From Blastomussa wellsi (lineage: Eukaryota > Cnidaria > Anthozoa > Scleractinia > Plerogyridae), in assembly GCA_947652115.1 (NCBI GenBank), contig OX393566.1:15596815-15660814 (forward strand): a stretch of 64,000 nt of DNA, read 5' to 3'. Positions within the stretch are counted from its first letter, which is position 1; each line of letters begins with the position of its first letter. Position numbers and translations under genes: made by a program. Under the pieces are notes generated by a model. The model saw only the letters and a list, made by a program, of their open reading frames with translations, searched no databases and was not told where the DNA came from. Positions 1 through 11,134 of the stretch are shown one piece after another.

Positions 1-261
1 CAAGTTGCTTTGCAGTAGTGTCAGCTGCTTCTTCAAGAATAGCATCATCATCATTTGTCATGTCCCTAACATCACCTAAAATGACATTCTCAGGAATGCT
101 CATCTTCTTCAACTTAGACTCCACTGCCAAGGTTGTACAGTATGTGACCGGCATGTCAGGAACTTCTTCTTCTAGAACAGAATCTGGTGTTTCAGGAAGG
201 TCTACAAGACGTGCATTGTAGCATGAATCATTGCTGGAGCGAGTGGCTTCCGGTGTCACAT
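1..261 (-). pseudogene. Distal part of a Gypsy-like gag-protease frame beyond the BEL insertion
   Basis: Read on the minus strand, this stretch is open throughout and continues the frame of the gag-protease ORF at 6598-8637. The BEL/Pao element at 262-6597 sits between the two halves, and its 5-bp duplication lies at the join. The segment is acidic (several Glu and Asp runs) and shows no recognisable motif. It probably belongs to the linker after the aspartic protease, with any reverse transcriptase lying beyond the window edge. The plus-strand ORF over the same bases is a shadow. That the frame is open on both sides is seen directly; assignment to a Gypsy-like element is inferred from the upstream part. 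Confidence 0.6.
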
Positions 262-567
262 TATTGTAAACTTCGAGTCGTAATTTCTTGATTCCTTTAA
301 TTGATTCGTACTTACAACAACAACATCTAATTCGTATCGTAAAAACCTAACACTTCGCAACTTCGCTACTTCGCACAACTACTCGTCTTCGCTTCGAAAA
401 ATGTACTGATCAAAGTCTAATGTACATGTGATTATATTACTTGGCTCACGTGTCCGTCAATCAAAGATCACTTATTTAACTGCACTGTACAAACAAAACA
501 ATAGATCTCGTCACGTAATTGTTCTCGCGTGGGACGTCTCGCGTGGTACGTCTCAATGTTTATGACA
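262..567 (-). repeat. 3' LTR of the first BEL/Pao element
   Basis: Direct repeat of 6292-6597 with one mismatch in 306 bases. On the minus strand it begins TGTCATAAAC and ends TTTACAATA. The outer edge abuts the CACAT duplication at 257-261. Confidence 0.93.
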
Positions 568-580
568 CTCCCCAAAGTTT
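568..580 (-). other. Polypurine tract of the first BEL/Pao element
   Basis: Minus-strand AAACTTTGGGGAG lies directly against the inner edge of the 3' LTR, where plus-strand DNA synthesis is primed in LTR elements. Position and composition are the only evidence. Confidence 0.6.
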
Positions 581-812
581 ATTCACAGCGGGAGAAACTT
601 TCAAAATTCACGTAAAAAGAAACTAGTCAATGTTCGATTGTTCACTAGCGGTTCAATTGTCTATTGAGTTCTCCAACAACTGCTGCAGTACGTCGGGGTC
701 TCCCAGTGTCACCTTGAACGGAAGCATTAACTGGTTGAACAACAGCGGGTTGCGTTGAATGCGCGACTTCATTGACCGCTTTCACTTCAATTGGAATTAA
801 ATGCTGGACAAC

Positions 813-3800
813 TCATCGAAGATAAACAGGACGTCTGTCTTTGCTAGTTGTCTTGACGACAGCGGCACGAACCCTTCCATCACTTCCAGAAATAAGCTCT
901 TGTACCTTCGCAAGTTTCCAATGACATCTTGCCGTCGAATCATTTTTCAGCAACACGATATCTCCGATTGATATCTCTCGTACACAATTTCCCTTGTTTC
1001 CAGCACTCGACTGTTCTCGTAAACTAGTAAGGTACTCTTTTCTCCATTGCTTAGTTGCCTGCTGAAGTAAACTCTTGTGGTGGCGAGCTTTTCTCGTTAA
1101 TGACTTGTAGGTGCTGATGACTTCGTAATGTGCGCTGTTTGGCGTTGAGCTGATCCGGCGACCATAAATAAGATCAGAAGGTGTCAAAGGATGCGATATT
1201 GAATCTTCGTCGTCGTACATGTATGTGATAGGTCTTGAGTTGATTACTGATTCGATTTCCACAAGCACTGTTCGGAGCTCTTCGAAATTTACGGTAGTTC
1301 GGCCAAGGACTTTCTTGAGAGGTCTCTTGATACTGCGAACCAATCTCTCCCAAAATCCTCCCCACCACGGGGCCTTTTCGATGATGAAATTCCAGGAAAT
1401 TCTTTGGTTGACTAGATAACGCCATACTTCGTCTGATCGGGTTGCGTATTTCCTTGCATGAAGACTTGAACGTTTTCGCGTTATCCGATGTAAGAGTCGC
1501 GGGTAGTCCTCTTCGGCTAGCAAATCGTCTGAAGGATAGCAGGAAATCTTGAACGTTAAGGCTTCTACATAGTTCTAAGTGTACAGCACGTGTCGACGCA
1601 CATGTAAACAAACAAATGTACACCTTCTTCGATTCGTTTCTTTCAACTTCAGGACTCTTGGTTTCGATGAACAGTGGACCAACAAAGTCGAGGCCAACAT
1701 GCGTAAACGGAGGATCTTCTGATACTCTTTCGTCAGGCAGGTCATTAGTCGGCAAAGCGCTATAAGGCTTTCCCTCGTACTTGCGGCAAATTACACATTT
1801 TCGAATAATTCTCTTGACGGCTTCTCTTCCTCGGAGCACCCAGAAACATTCCCTTAGTGTTGTCAGAGTATCTCGTATTCCACTGTGTTGGACAGATTCG
1901 TGTGACTGCTTTATCAGTAGCTGAACAAATTCATGGCTTGCAGGTAATAGGACAGGTCTCCTCGAATTTGCGGGCAACGGTGAATTGTTCAATCGCCCCT
2001 TACATCTCATAACGCCTTCTTGTAGATATAACCCGAACTGTGTGACATACGTTGGCGGGGTCGACTTTTGATCTTTACGCTTGAGGAATTCAATTTCCTT
2101 GGCGAACGATGATGCTTGCACTGACTTGATCCAGAGATGCTCGGCTTCATTTAAATCGGTGGCGTTTAAACTCGTTTCTTCTTCCTTTGTATTCTCTTTT
2201 CGAACTCGATTCTTCAACTTCCTTGCAAACTTGATAACAAGGGCTGTTACACGGAACAGACTTGTTAAGCTGTGAAAGCGCTTGATGTCGATTATCTGGT
2301 CGATTCTCTTCTCTGGGGTGTCGTCTGAATTATTCACAAGTGAATGTGTGATAGCTGGTGGATTCTTCACAGCTTCTTCAAGGGCAACTTTATCTTCGGA
2401 TTGTGTAGATCGGTTTACGGGGCATTCAGATTTTGGTTGGTAAAGGAATGCTGGGCCATTCCACCAAGTCGTATTAGTGGAAAGTTCTTTAGCAGACAAA
2501 CCACGAGAAGGTATATCAGCTGGGTTCAACTCCCCCAGGCAATGTCTCCAATCATCCTTGGAGGTCAATTTTCGAATTTCTTCCACACGATGCTGAACGT
2601 ACTGTTTCCACATTCGCTCGTTCTTTATCCAACACAAGGCAGTCATCGAATCGGTCCAGTTGATTGTTTTCAATTCCCTTTCCTTAGAACTGAATTGGTT
2701 AACAAGTCGTGCTAGAAGAACTGCTCCAAGTAATTCCAGCCGCGGGATAGACTGTTTCTTCAACGGCGCTACTCGTGATTTCGAGGCAACTAAACGAACG
2801 TCAACTCGCCAGTCTTGATAGAGTGAACGCATGAAAATAACTGCTGCGTAAGCGCGATGAGATGCGTCGCTGAAACCATGAAGCTCTATTTCAACAGGTC
2901 GCGCCTGAAAATAACAACGCAGAATTCGTACATTGCTGAGGCATTTCAATTCTTCAAGTAGCGTGTTCCAAGTGACGAGCAAAGTTCCATTTAAATCGCT
3001 GTCCCAGTCGATTTTGTCCAGGCAAAGTTCTTGAAACAAGATTTTCATTTCAACGGTGAAAGGTGTCAGAAATCCAATGGGATCGAATATCTTGGCCGTC
3101 AGTTTCAGAACTGAACGCTTTGTCGCCGGAAGTGAGCTGCCATATTTGTACAATCCTGTGAGATCGAAGAAAAATTCATCAGAATTAGTTTCCCAGTTCA
3201 GTCCTAGAACTTTGACAATCGTGTCGTTTTTCAATTCAGGGCTACCAATAGCCTGTGAACATTCTCCCCCAGTTGTAGTCGATGATTTGGCGTATGACTC
3301 GTCGTCTTCTATCGTGATATCTTCTTTTGATTTTGCTTCGCTTGAATTTTCAACACTCTCGATCGCTCTCAACAGGGTGCGCGAGTTTGAATTCCATTTT
3401 CTAAGGTTGAATCCGCCTTCGGCCATGATTTGCTTCGATTTCGTGTAGACATCGAGAGCCTCTTCGTCAGTTTCTGTTCCGGTGATCAGGTCGTCAACGT
3501 ACAAGGACTTTTCTAACATTTCCGCCATCTCAGGCTCGCTTTGCTTGTACAAACGCAAATGATGCTTTATTGTCGCGCCCAGGATTGAAGGCGACGGGAG
3601 TAGACCAAAGACAAGTCGGTTAAATTGAAACTCTGCGATCTCTGGATTCTTCGCGAATGGATCTTCGAACCATAAGAATCGTAGCATGTCTCGATCTTCT
3701 TGTTTGATGCCAACCATTAAAAATGCTTTCTCGATATCTGCAGTTAGCCCGACGGCATTCCAGCGAAACTTAGTTAACATGTCGAAGATGTGTGGAATAT

Positions 3801-6213
3801 GATTGTCTCCAACTTCTAAACAATCGTTCAGAGATCGTTCTTCCTTAGAATTCTTGGCTGATCCATCGTAAACGATGCGCACCTTTGTCGTTTCTCGATC
3901 CTTTCGTACAACAGCGTGGTGAGGTGAATAATAAACCCTCTTCGTATTGAGTTCGTTCGCATCGTTCAATTTTGGCACCTTTTCGACGATTTCCGCTCGC
4001 ACTTGTTCTTGTATGATCTTGTCATATTCGTGAAGTAAATTCGGCTTGTTTTTCAATTTGTGATACAAAGATCGCAGTCGGGTTTCACACATTCGATAGT
4101 TATTCGTACATGGGAAGCAGTCTTCCTTCCATGGCAATGCAACTTCGTAATGACGACCATCAAAAGAGATTTCTTCGTTTCGCTTGGCTTCAATTGGCGA
4201 GTGAGTTGCAGATTCGATGTCGTCTGTAATTCCGATGCTTTCGGTTTCCCAGAACAGTTTCAGCATATTCGTGATCTTGTCGACTTCGTTCGCTTCGTTT
4301 AACAATGTTTCACCAGAGATGATGAGATTCGAGACGACATTGGAATTTTCGTGTACATGTTGCTCACCAGTAGGGCCTGACAGAAGCCAACCAAACTTGC
4401 TGTTGATGGCTGTGGGACCAAATTCACCGCGGATCGATTCTCCAGTGACAATGTCCCAGTAATAATCCGATCCAATGAGAATGTCAATAGAGTCTTGGTC
4501 GATCGCTGGACTATCTGCTAGATCTAAATCGGCTAAATGGGGGTATTTCGTGACATCTATTCTCTTAGGAAGTGGCGAACAAATGACCGGAAAATTGAGC
4601 GCTGAAATCTCCACGTATTCGTCTTTAGTGCTTCGCAGTGGCAAAGTAACAACTTGGCATTTTTGTTTACGATAGGCATTTTCACCAAACGTGTTTAGGT
4701 GAAGGGTCTCAGTTGACGTTGCAGTTAAACCCAGCTTTGCTTTGATGTGGTCGGTCACATAGGAACGTTGACTACCATTGTCGAACAAAATTCGTACGGG
4801 AACGGACTTGGATTGGTCTTGGTTTGTTGCTATCGCCGTAGCAGTTTGTAACAAAATGCTCCCCTTAGCTCTTTTCGTACTTGTAGTTGCAGTGGTAGTG
4901 GCCCTCCCCAAAGTAGGTGCTTCTTCGTTGTTTGTGTTACTGTCGGCTGGTCGCGTTTCTCGTTGATATCCTCCTAAACAAATTGACTGATGATGACGGC
5001 CGCTGCAGTTACGACAGTTCCTTGAGCCCCTGCAGTCCTTGAGTTGGTGTCCAGGAAATAAACATTTGAAACATCGTTTCAACTCGATTAGTATACTTCT
5101 TCTGTGCAAATCGTTACAGTAAACACATCGTATTTCCGGCGTTTTCTTTGCTGTTTGGTCGTCTTTGGTTACTAAGGAATTTGAGGTTGGATACTTGGGA
5201 TTCTTGTTTTGGTACGGTGGAGGTTTCTGATTTCGATCTTCGGTGATTTTGACATTCTCGCTACCTTCTATTGCTTCAACTTCTCGTTCGATTACATCCA
5301 TCAGTTCTTCAATTTTCCAAACAGCACTCGTCGTTTCTCTAGTGATTCTAACGCGAAGTTCATTGGGAAGTTTAGACATAACCACTGGAATTAATAAACC
5401 GCCGTATTGATCAGAGGCAACGCCCAGTGAAGACAGGCCGCGAATGTGGACGCTGATTTTGTCGTACACAAATCTCAAAGAATTGGAACGTTCGGATGTC
5501 GAGCAGCTTGGCAATTTCAACAGTTCCTCCATGTGTGCGGAAATTATTTGTTGCGTTCTTCCGAATCTCTCATGTAAAATTTCGAATGCAGATTTGTAAT
5601 TCGCTTCGGTCAAAGATAAACCTTGAATTGATCGTGACGCTGGGCCTTCGAGGAGTGAATTGAGATAATTGAACTTATCGATAGGCGAAATTGCCATATT
5701 TTCATGCACTGCTGTCTTGTAAGAGTCCCAAAAGCTGGTCCACTTAGTTACATCTCCTCTAAATCTAGGCAATATCAACTTAGGTAACTTCGCTTTGGCC
5801 TGAAGCGCCGGCACATTCATTGCTGTTGGAGCCATGCCAGGTAAACCTTGGCCGGGATTCCCTTGACTTTCTTGCGCGCTAGATTCATTTTTCCATTTTT
5901 TCAATGCATCTTGTATGCCCTTTTGGCAGTCAACCACCCTTTCCAGTACCCTCTCTGAATCTTCGATTTCGCCTTGAATAGTTTAAACTTCACATAATGA
6001 TAAAATGCTTTCGTCAAGGCCCTCGACCAGTTTCAATTTACTCTCCAGTAAACGATGCAATACGTCTAACTGTTTAATTTGTTCGTTACTCAGCATACCT
6101 TCTAATTCGAGTATGTCGTTTGCTTCTCCAATAATCTTGGTAAGTACACCTCTGTGGGCTCCTCGCGACGCTCTTAGCCTTTCTAGTTTCTCCTTCAGCT
6201 CCTTTTCATTCAT
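813..6213 (-). pseudogene. BEL/Pao gag-pol polyprotein, one in-frame stop and one frameshift
   Basis: The frame starts at 6213 with a lysine/glutamate-rich N-terminus. It meets a single TAA near 5983-5985, then continues in the same frame from about 5937. Domains in order: a DUF1759-type gag segment (PKLILPRFRGD), CCHC-type cysteine clusters (CFKC and CRNC boxes), a DUF1758 retroviral-type protease with a D-N-G active site, reverse transcriptase with the YVDD box, RNase H-like (GFSDASHRAY), an H2C2 integrase zinc-binding region, and an integrase core. Near 1440-1460 the integrase shifts frame. The other frame (down to 813) carries the rest of the core (INSRPITY) and a DUF5641-like C-terminus. 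The stop and the frameshift make the copy defective unless they are sequencing errors. Confidence 0.9.
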
Positions 6214-6273
6214 GATGTCGCTCGCTTTGATCGCTCTTCTTCTTCAATCGATTCGTTTAGCCAGTGAGTCCTC

Positions 6274-6291
6274 GCCCCACGTTGGGCGCCA
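6274..6291 (-). other. Primer-binding-site candidate of the first BEL/Pao element
   Basis: Minus-strand TGGCGCCCAACGTGGGGC begins at the base next to the 5' LTR edge, the normal position of a tRNA primer site. TGG at its start fits pairing with a tRNA CCA end. I cannot name the tRNA without searching this genome's tRNA set. Confidence 0.6.
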
Positions 6292-6597
6292 TATTGTAAA
6301 CTTCGAGTCGTAATTTCTTGATTCCTTTAATTGATTCGTACTTACAACAACAACATCTAATTCGTATCGTAAAAACCTAACACTTCGCAACTTTGCTACT
6401 TCGCACAACTACTCGTCTTCGCTTCGAAAAATGTACTGATCAAAGTCTAATGTACATGTGATTATATTACTTGGCTCACGTGTCCGTCAATCAAAGATCA
6501 CTTATTTAACTGCACTGTACAAACAAAACAATAGATCTCGTCACGTAATTGTTCTCGCGTGGGACGTCTCGCGTGGTACGTCTCAATGTTTATGACA
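6292..6597 (-). repeat. 5' LTR of the first BEL/Pao element
   Basis: Copy of 262-567 with one difference (T at 6394). Its outer edge abuts CACAT at 6598-6602, the second copy of the target duplication. Promoter activity of the LTR is assumed from family knowledge, not seen. Confidence 0.93.
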
Positions 6598-8637
6598 CAC
6601 ATGACTTGAAATTTGGCTAACATCAAAGGGACCACTAAGAACTTTAACACCCGGGTGAAGTTGTTTTCCTTCAATCCAAAGTGGTTGACACACTGCTTGG
6701 TATCCCATTAAAGCTGCAGAAAGGGTGACATATACTGTAACAAAGTTAAGACCATGGTGCAGGGATTGTGAACGCTTGTGAACACCTGGCGGTGGTGCCC
6801 CAGTAAGAAGGCATGTAACACTGACATGTGGCTTGGATGCTGTTGGTCCGCTTTCATGTGAAGTGAAGCCTTCAAGTGGGTTGTCGAGGGAGCACTTGAC
6901 ACGAAACTGCATGCTTGGATGGCGAAAGGTGACAGTAGGAACATAATGGTCCACCAATGCTTGCGTTGCGTGAAGGTGGTTCTCTCCAAAGAGCATCGGC
7001 CACACAAGACCAGGAACTACAAGCATAGTGAAGACAGTTTCTGTGTTTGTTTCCCACATGATTGGGATTTCCATGGTAGCAACTGCTTTAAGATTAGATT
7101 TCGGATCTGCAGCTGTAACAGAAATGGACTCCTCGAGGGTACGATACTTGAGGTCAGGACGTTTAGAGGCCACAAAATCAGCATGTACTTTACTCACAAG
7201 AGATACAGAACAGCAGCTGTCTAATGGCAAGGGCAGACGCTCACCAGCAGAAGTGATGGAGGTCCACAGAATATTACGATTTTGTAACTGAGTTTCTGGT
7301 TTTGCTGAAGGTGCAGGGATGGTAACAGCAGGAAGACCAAACAATGGCGTAGAGGTTGATGGCTGATCACAAGTAACTGGTGAAGTAACAGGAGAAGCAA
7401 CTGGTCGTGAAGGCAAGGCTGAGGTTTGGTTTGAAGATCCCACAGGAACAGTACATGAAGCATTTTCTGAACACTGAGCTTCAAATTTTTCCAGACGAGT
7501 TGACAAGACTACAAGTTGCTGCCGGAGAGAAGAAACCTCATCGGTTGGAACACTACTGCGAGACATGCTTGGTGGGCGATTTTCAGAATGTCTGAAGGCT
7601 TTACATCCCCACTTATTACAACGTAAGCACTTGTGCTGTCGGCCGTTTGAGCATTTATTGCCATCTTCCTCGCAATTAAATTTGGGAAATCGATTGTAAT
7701 TCTTGCAGTCCTCGGCTTGTTTTGAAGAATCCTTGCGGTGCTTTGGGCAATATCTTGACAGATGATTTGGTTCTCCACAATTGTAACAAACCCTTTGCTG
7801 TCGATGAGAGTGCTGATCCTGAGGTTTCAAAGCGGTCGAGGAAACAAACGCATTCGGTGGCGCTACTTTCCATTCATCGAGCGATCGCGGCTGATTTGTG
7901 TTTGAGGCGGTGGGCGGAGTTTGAAATGACAACTCAACACGACGAGCAGCTTCGACGGTCTTGTCGAGCGTTTCAAATTCTGATGCTTTCACGACGAGCT
8001 GCTGAGCAATAATGGGATTAACTTTAGAAATAAACTGTGAAATAACAAAGGTAGGACAATCCTTTGCCATTTTCTCGCCAAGCTTCTCCAACTGATGTAG
8101 CAGCTTCTTGTATTTAAACGCGAATTGTTCAACCGACTCACCACGTTCTTGTTTGATGGCGCTCAACTCGGCAGCTAATCGGCGGCACTTGTCTTCTTTC
8201 GATTCACCAAACTCTGCACGTAACCGTTCGATGCAAATGTTAAGTTTTTCCTCCGTTGCTTTTTCTGCATAACCCTCTGTAGTTTTGGCTATAGACAAGA
8301 CAGATCTTGGCCAGTCGCCTACGCATTGTTGTTCCAGGAGCGAAAGACGTGTTTCGGCGGGAAGATTTGACGTTTGCTGTGTGAAGCGCTCGAGGAATTC
8401 TGAAATGTTGTCTTGCACTGCGCTGACTCAACGAAACGCTGTAAGTTGAATGGAAGGCATACGAAGACTTTGAGAATTACTGTACTGAGTCGCTGTTGGA
8501 GCTGTTGCAATGTCACTCACTGTTTTGTTAACTTGAGAGACGTTTTTTGAAAGCTCTTTGACTACACCGAGAAGTCCCTCCACGATTCCTTGAAGTTCTT
8601 CAACTGATTTTGCCATGTTCGACGGATTCTCCACCAC
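6598..8637 (-). pseudogene. Gypsy-like gag-protease, cut by a BEL element
   Basis: The frame begins near 8637 (ATG; a second ATG at 8613). It has one in-frame TGA close to 8428-8430 and is then open to the BEL insertion. It carries a retrotransposon gag region (residues roughly 80-260), a CCHC zinc knuckle (CYNCGEPNHLSRYC), a second cysteine-rich stretch, a variable proline/serine-rich linker, and an aspartic-protease-like segment whose active site reads D-S-C (LPLDSCCSVS) rather than the usual D-S/T-G. The frame resumes at 261 on the far side of the BEL element. The reverse transcriptase would lie outside the window. A Gypsy (Metaviridae) origin is the best guess from gag order; with no polymerase in view this stays provisional. 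Confidence 0.7.
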
Positions 8638-8847
8638 TTATAAATGTGCTTGCGGGGGAATTAGCCAAGATGAAGAGACTGAGACTCGATTAACTCAACA
8701 CAAATCTGTAATGAAGACTTCGCACACAGCAGGAATAACAAACGCCATGACACTCGAACTGGAATCCTCACATGCTCTCTGTCACATCCTCATCACGTGA
8801 CACAGTATGACGTAATGTCCCATGATTCCACTACATGTGCCCGGGAC

Positions 8848-8864
8848 GGGGGGGGGGGGGGGGG
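8848..8864. repeat. Homopolymer run of 17 G
   Basis: Seventeen consecutive G (C on the other strand) in otherwise ordinary non-coding sequence between the gag-protease frame and the foldback at 8949. Its length may be unreliable in assembly. Confidence 0.9.
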
Positions 8865-8948
8865 ATGGTTACAGGGAAACTTGAACCACGCATTAGTGAC
8901 GTACATCAATCCAATCAGGTTTGGGGTTGCATCAAGAAACCAGTCAAA

Positions 8949-9023
8949 TTGTCAATCTCGTCCCCAGAGCCCGCTTTTCTTGATGGTGACCAAAAGAAAA
9001 GCGGGCTCTGGGGACGAGATTGT
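8949..9023. repeat. Short foldback (inverted repeat) element
   Basis: Two arms of at least 28 bases (about 8953-8980 and 8996-9023) are perfect reverse complements around a short A/T-rich loop. Allowing two mismatches, the pairing extends about 8 bases further out on each side. The arms hold TCTCGTCCCCAGAGCCCGC. No coding capacity is present. It could be a tiny MITE or foldback repeat; no target duplication was found. Confidence 0.8.
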
Positions 9024-9030
9024 CAAATTG

Positions 9031-9738
9031 TTTGATAAAAATGGAATGACATGCTCAGTAAAGTGATTAAACTTTTTACTGCAGTTTTTACAGATATATT
9101 ATTCGTGGTCGACAGGAAAGTTCCGTCGTGAATGAATTTGCTAGTCAAGCGTATTTTGCGTTGCATTCATTTACTTAAAGTGCACACGCTGTCAGCAAAA
9201 GGCCCAACACTAAATTGGTCATTGAGCGTTCGTTTTGGACGGGCTAGCTTTGCTGACCAAAAGGAAAAAATACCCAATACGTCCATATCAAAACTGAAAA
9301 AATAACTCTTGCATGCATTGTGTGCCTATGTTGTTATGTTAGTAACCAAAATTTTTTCTCCTGCAAAACAGCTTAAGTATAGGTGGGTTCATTCTTCTGA
9401 CGGCATCCCTGTTCCTTTCATATGGGAGTCCCCCTCTCTACTTGGGGTACCATGCAGTTTATACCTCTTTTATGAATGTAGCTATGTCGAAAATTTTATT
9501 TAGTTATTGTGGGTGACAGAAGACAGAACGAGAGGAAAACCATTTATGTGCAGAAATTCTAGCTGTTCTTGAAGGGATGAGCATAAGTAATGAGAAGAAT
9601 TAATATTTCGTTCAATAATTGATACAATTCTCTCACACTCCATTAGTCAAATGTTACTGTCAATGAGATTATAGCACATGAAAATGATGTAACATGTGTT
9701 TATCCTTTAAATGGGCAAAGACTAACGGATAACGAATG
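9031..9738. other. Non-coding stretch, nothing recognised
   Basis: Short, AT-rich and broken by stops in all frames. I see no repeat, RNA gene or coding signal here. Confidence 0.6.
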
Positions 9739-10184
9739 CAGGGCTCGAAAAAACCCCCGTCCGGTCGTCCGGGACCAGTAGATTGTCCATTTGGGCAAGT
9801 AACTTCCTCTCCTTCGTTGCCCGATGGGCAAGGACCCAGGCAAGCCATTCGCCGACTATATAACGATTTTGAGAAGAAAAGGTAAGCTTTAGGCTCAAGG
9901 GTAATCAAGTGTTTAGATGAAGCTTGACGAAAATTACAAAGTTGTGGAAGTATTTCAATATAATGGCGTGAACATGAAAGTGATCAGCACTAAGAGGACT
10001 ACAGTCAAGACAGGTTTATTGCATTAAAACACGTCTGTACATGTAGTTTGACTTCCATTATTGGGTTCATGAATTATTAATGAGTTTGAAAACTTGGGAG
10101 AGTGGGGAAGTGCCACGGGCAAGCAAAATTTGAGGGTTACTTGCCCAACGGGCAAGGTGGAATTCGAACATTTTTCGAGCCCTG
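9739..10184. mobile_element. MITE with CAGGGCTCGAAAAA inverted ends
   Basis: A 14-bp terminal inverted repeat, CAGGGCTCGAAAAA at 9739-9752 and its reverse complement at 10171-10184, encloses 446 bp with no ORF. Inside the ends, GGGCAAGTAAC and GTTACTTGCCC form a second inverted pair, so the ends have layered symmetry. GAATG precedes the left end (9734-9738) and occurs again at 10186-10190, one base beyond the right end, a possible 5-bp target duplication. The CAGGG start resembles the larger element at 42088-48402. The superfamily is not established. Confidence 0.7.
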
Positions 10185-10361
10185 TGAATGGCAAACAAGT
10201 GCTCTACGAAGGTGTTGGAACGCTTGGTTTAACAGTCCTAAAGGTGAGGTAGTTAGCATTTAAAGTTAGGGTGGTGAGCTCTTGAAAAACGGAGATGAGC
10301 CACCTTAATTCACAAAGTTTTTTGTGTCATTACATAAGTCAAATCAGCCACAGTTTCCCAT

Positions 10362-10800
10362 GCCATATATGGAAAGCCAAATGGTGCAAAATTCAACTGA
10401 CAAAATTGGCCTCACGTGCAACAAATTTGCTATCAAGGTCAAGGAACATTCAATCAAGCTCAACAAAATCAAGCCAAGTTCAACGGATTTTCTCTCAAGG
10501 TCAACGCATTTCTGGTCAAACTCAACAAAATAACGTCATCACTTTCAACAAATTTGCTTTCAAGGGCATGAGATACTTGAGTCACAAGTGCAAGAAATTA
10601 CGTAAGTTTCTTGAAGCTTCGTTTCACATCAACCCCAAATTCCAAGTCATGTTTCAACAACCCGACTTTTCAAGGACAAGCCCCAAATGCTATGACTCAC
10701 AACGTAGCCAAGTTCAAACCAAAGACGTCGTCAACAAGCATGCCAAGCACTGTCAACATCTTTATGGCGTATTTATCCCATAATGCATTTCAAGATTTTC
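10362..10800 (+). repeat. Left inverted end, TCAA-rich
   Basis: The first 150 bases match the reverse complement of about 15070-15225 with scattered mismatches and small indels. Further in, similarity is weaker but both ends share phrases such as CCCATAATGCA just before their ORFs. Words like ATCAAGGTCAA and TCAACAAA recur many times, as in subterminal transposase-binding repeats. That role is inferred. Confidence 0.65.
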
Positions 10801-10816
10801 CCACCAAAAATCAAAG

Positions 10817-11134
10817 ATGGCTACAAACATGACAGGAACTTCGACGACCGAAGAATGGGAGGATTTCTTTGAAGAATTGGTTCGTTTACTGACTGATTAT
10901 GAAGCATTTTACGACTCACCAGACTGTATATTGCGAGAGAATGTATTTTTTCGAATGGAGTCCGCTCTCCTTGCCCTTCAACAAGTCATACCTTTAAGGA
11001 TCGAGAGAGGGCTCGACTGCGCATCAGTTCTACAAGAAATTTTTAATAACGTTCGAATTTTGCTTTTAGAGTGGACAAGACGTAGGGAAACTCAAACAGG
11101 CTCCCCTGCAATAACCTGGCAATTTATTCCTTAG
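10817..11134 (+). CDS. N-terminal ORF of the integrase-like transposon, unknown function
   Basis: A 105-residue acidic and leucine-rich ORF starting at ATG 10817. It follows the left inverted end and precedes the transposase frame, which lies in another phase and is open from at least 11128. It may be the N-terminus of the transposase, separated by a frameshift or small intron (TTATTCCTTAG precedes the transposase frame), or a separate protein. No domain is recognised. Similar 100-residue leaders often sit before this type of integrase-like transposase, as far as I recall. Confidence 0.5.
   Translation: MATNMTGTSTTEEWEDFFEELVRLLTDYEAFYDSPDCILRENVFFRMESALLALQQVIPLRIERGLDCASVLQEIFNNVRILLLEWTRRRETQTGSPAITWQFIP

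Larger units (their letters stand above)
262..6597 (-). mobile_element. BEL/Pao LTR retrotransposon, near-identical LTRs
   Basis: A complete LTR element on the minus strand. It has two 306-bp LTRs (262-567 and 6292-6597), a primer-binding-site candidate directly inside the 5' LTR, a polypurine tract directly inside the 3' LTR, and one long gag-pol frame. It is flanked by a 5-bp direct repeat, CACAT, at 257-261 and 6598-6602, the duplication length expected for BEL/Pao. The LTRs differ at one base (C at 364, T at 6394), so the insertion is recent. It interrupts a Gypsy-like gag-protease frame. Despite its youth the gag-pol frame carries one stop and one frameshift, so this copy is probably not autonomous. 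Confidence 0.93.

Noticed and set aside
18..221. Short plus-strand ORF at the window start
   Set aside because: The opposite strand continues the gag-protease frame across the BEL insertion; the plus ORF has no motif.
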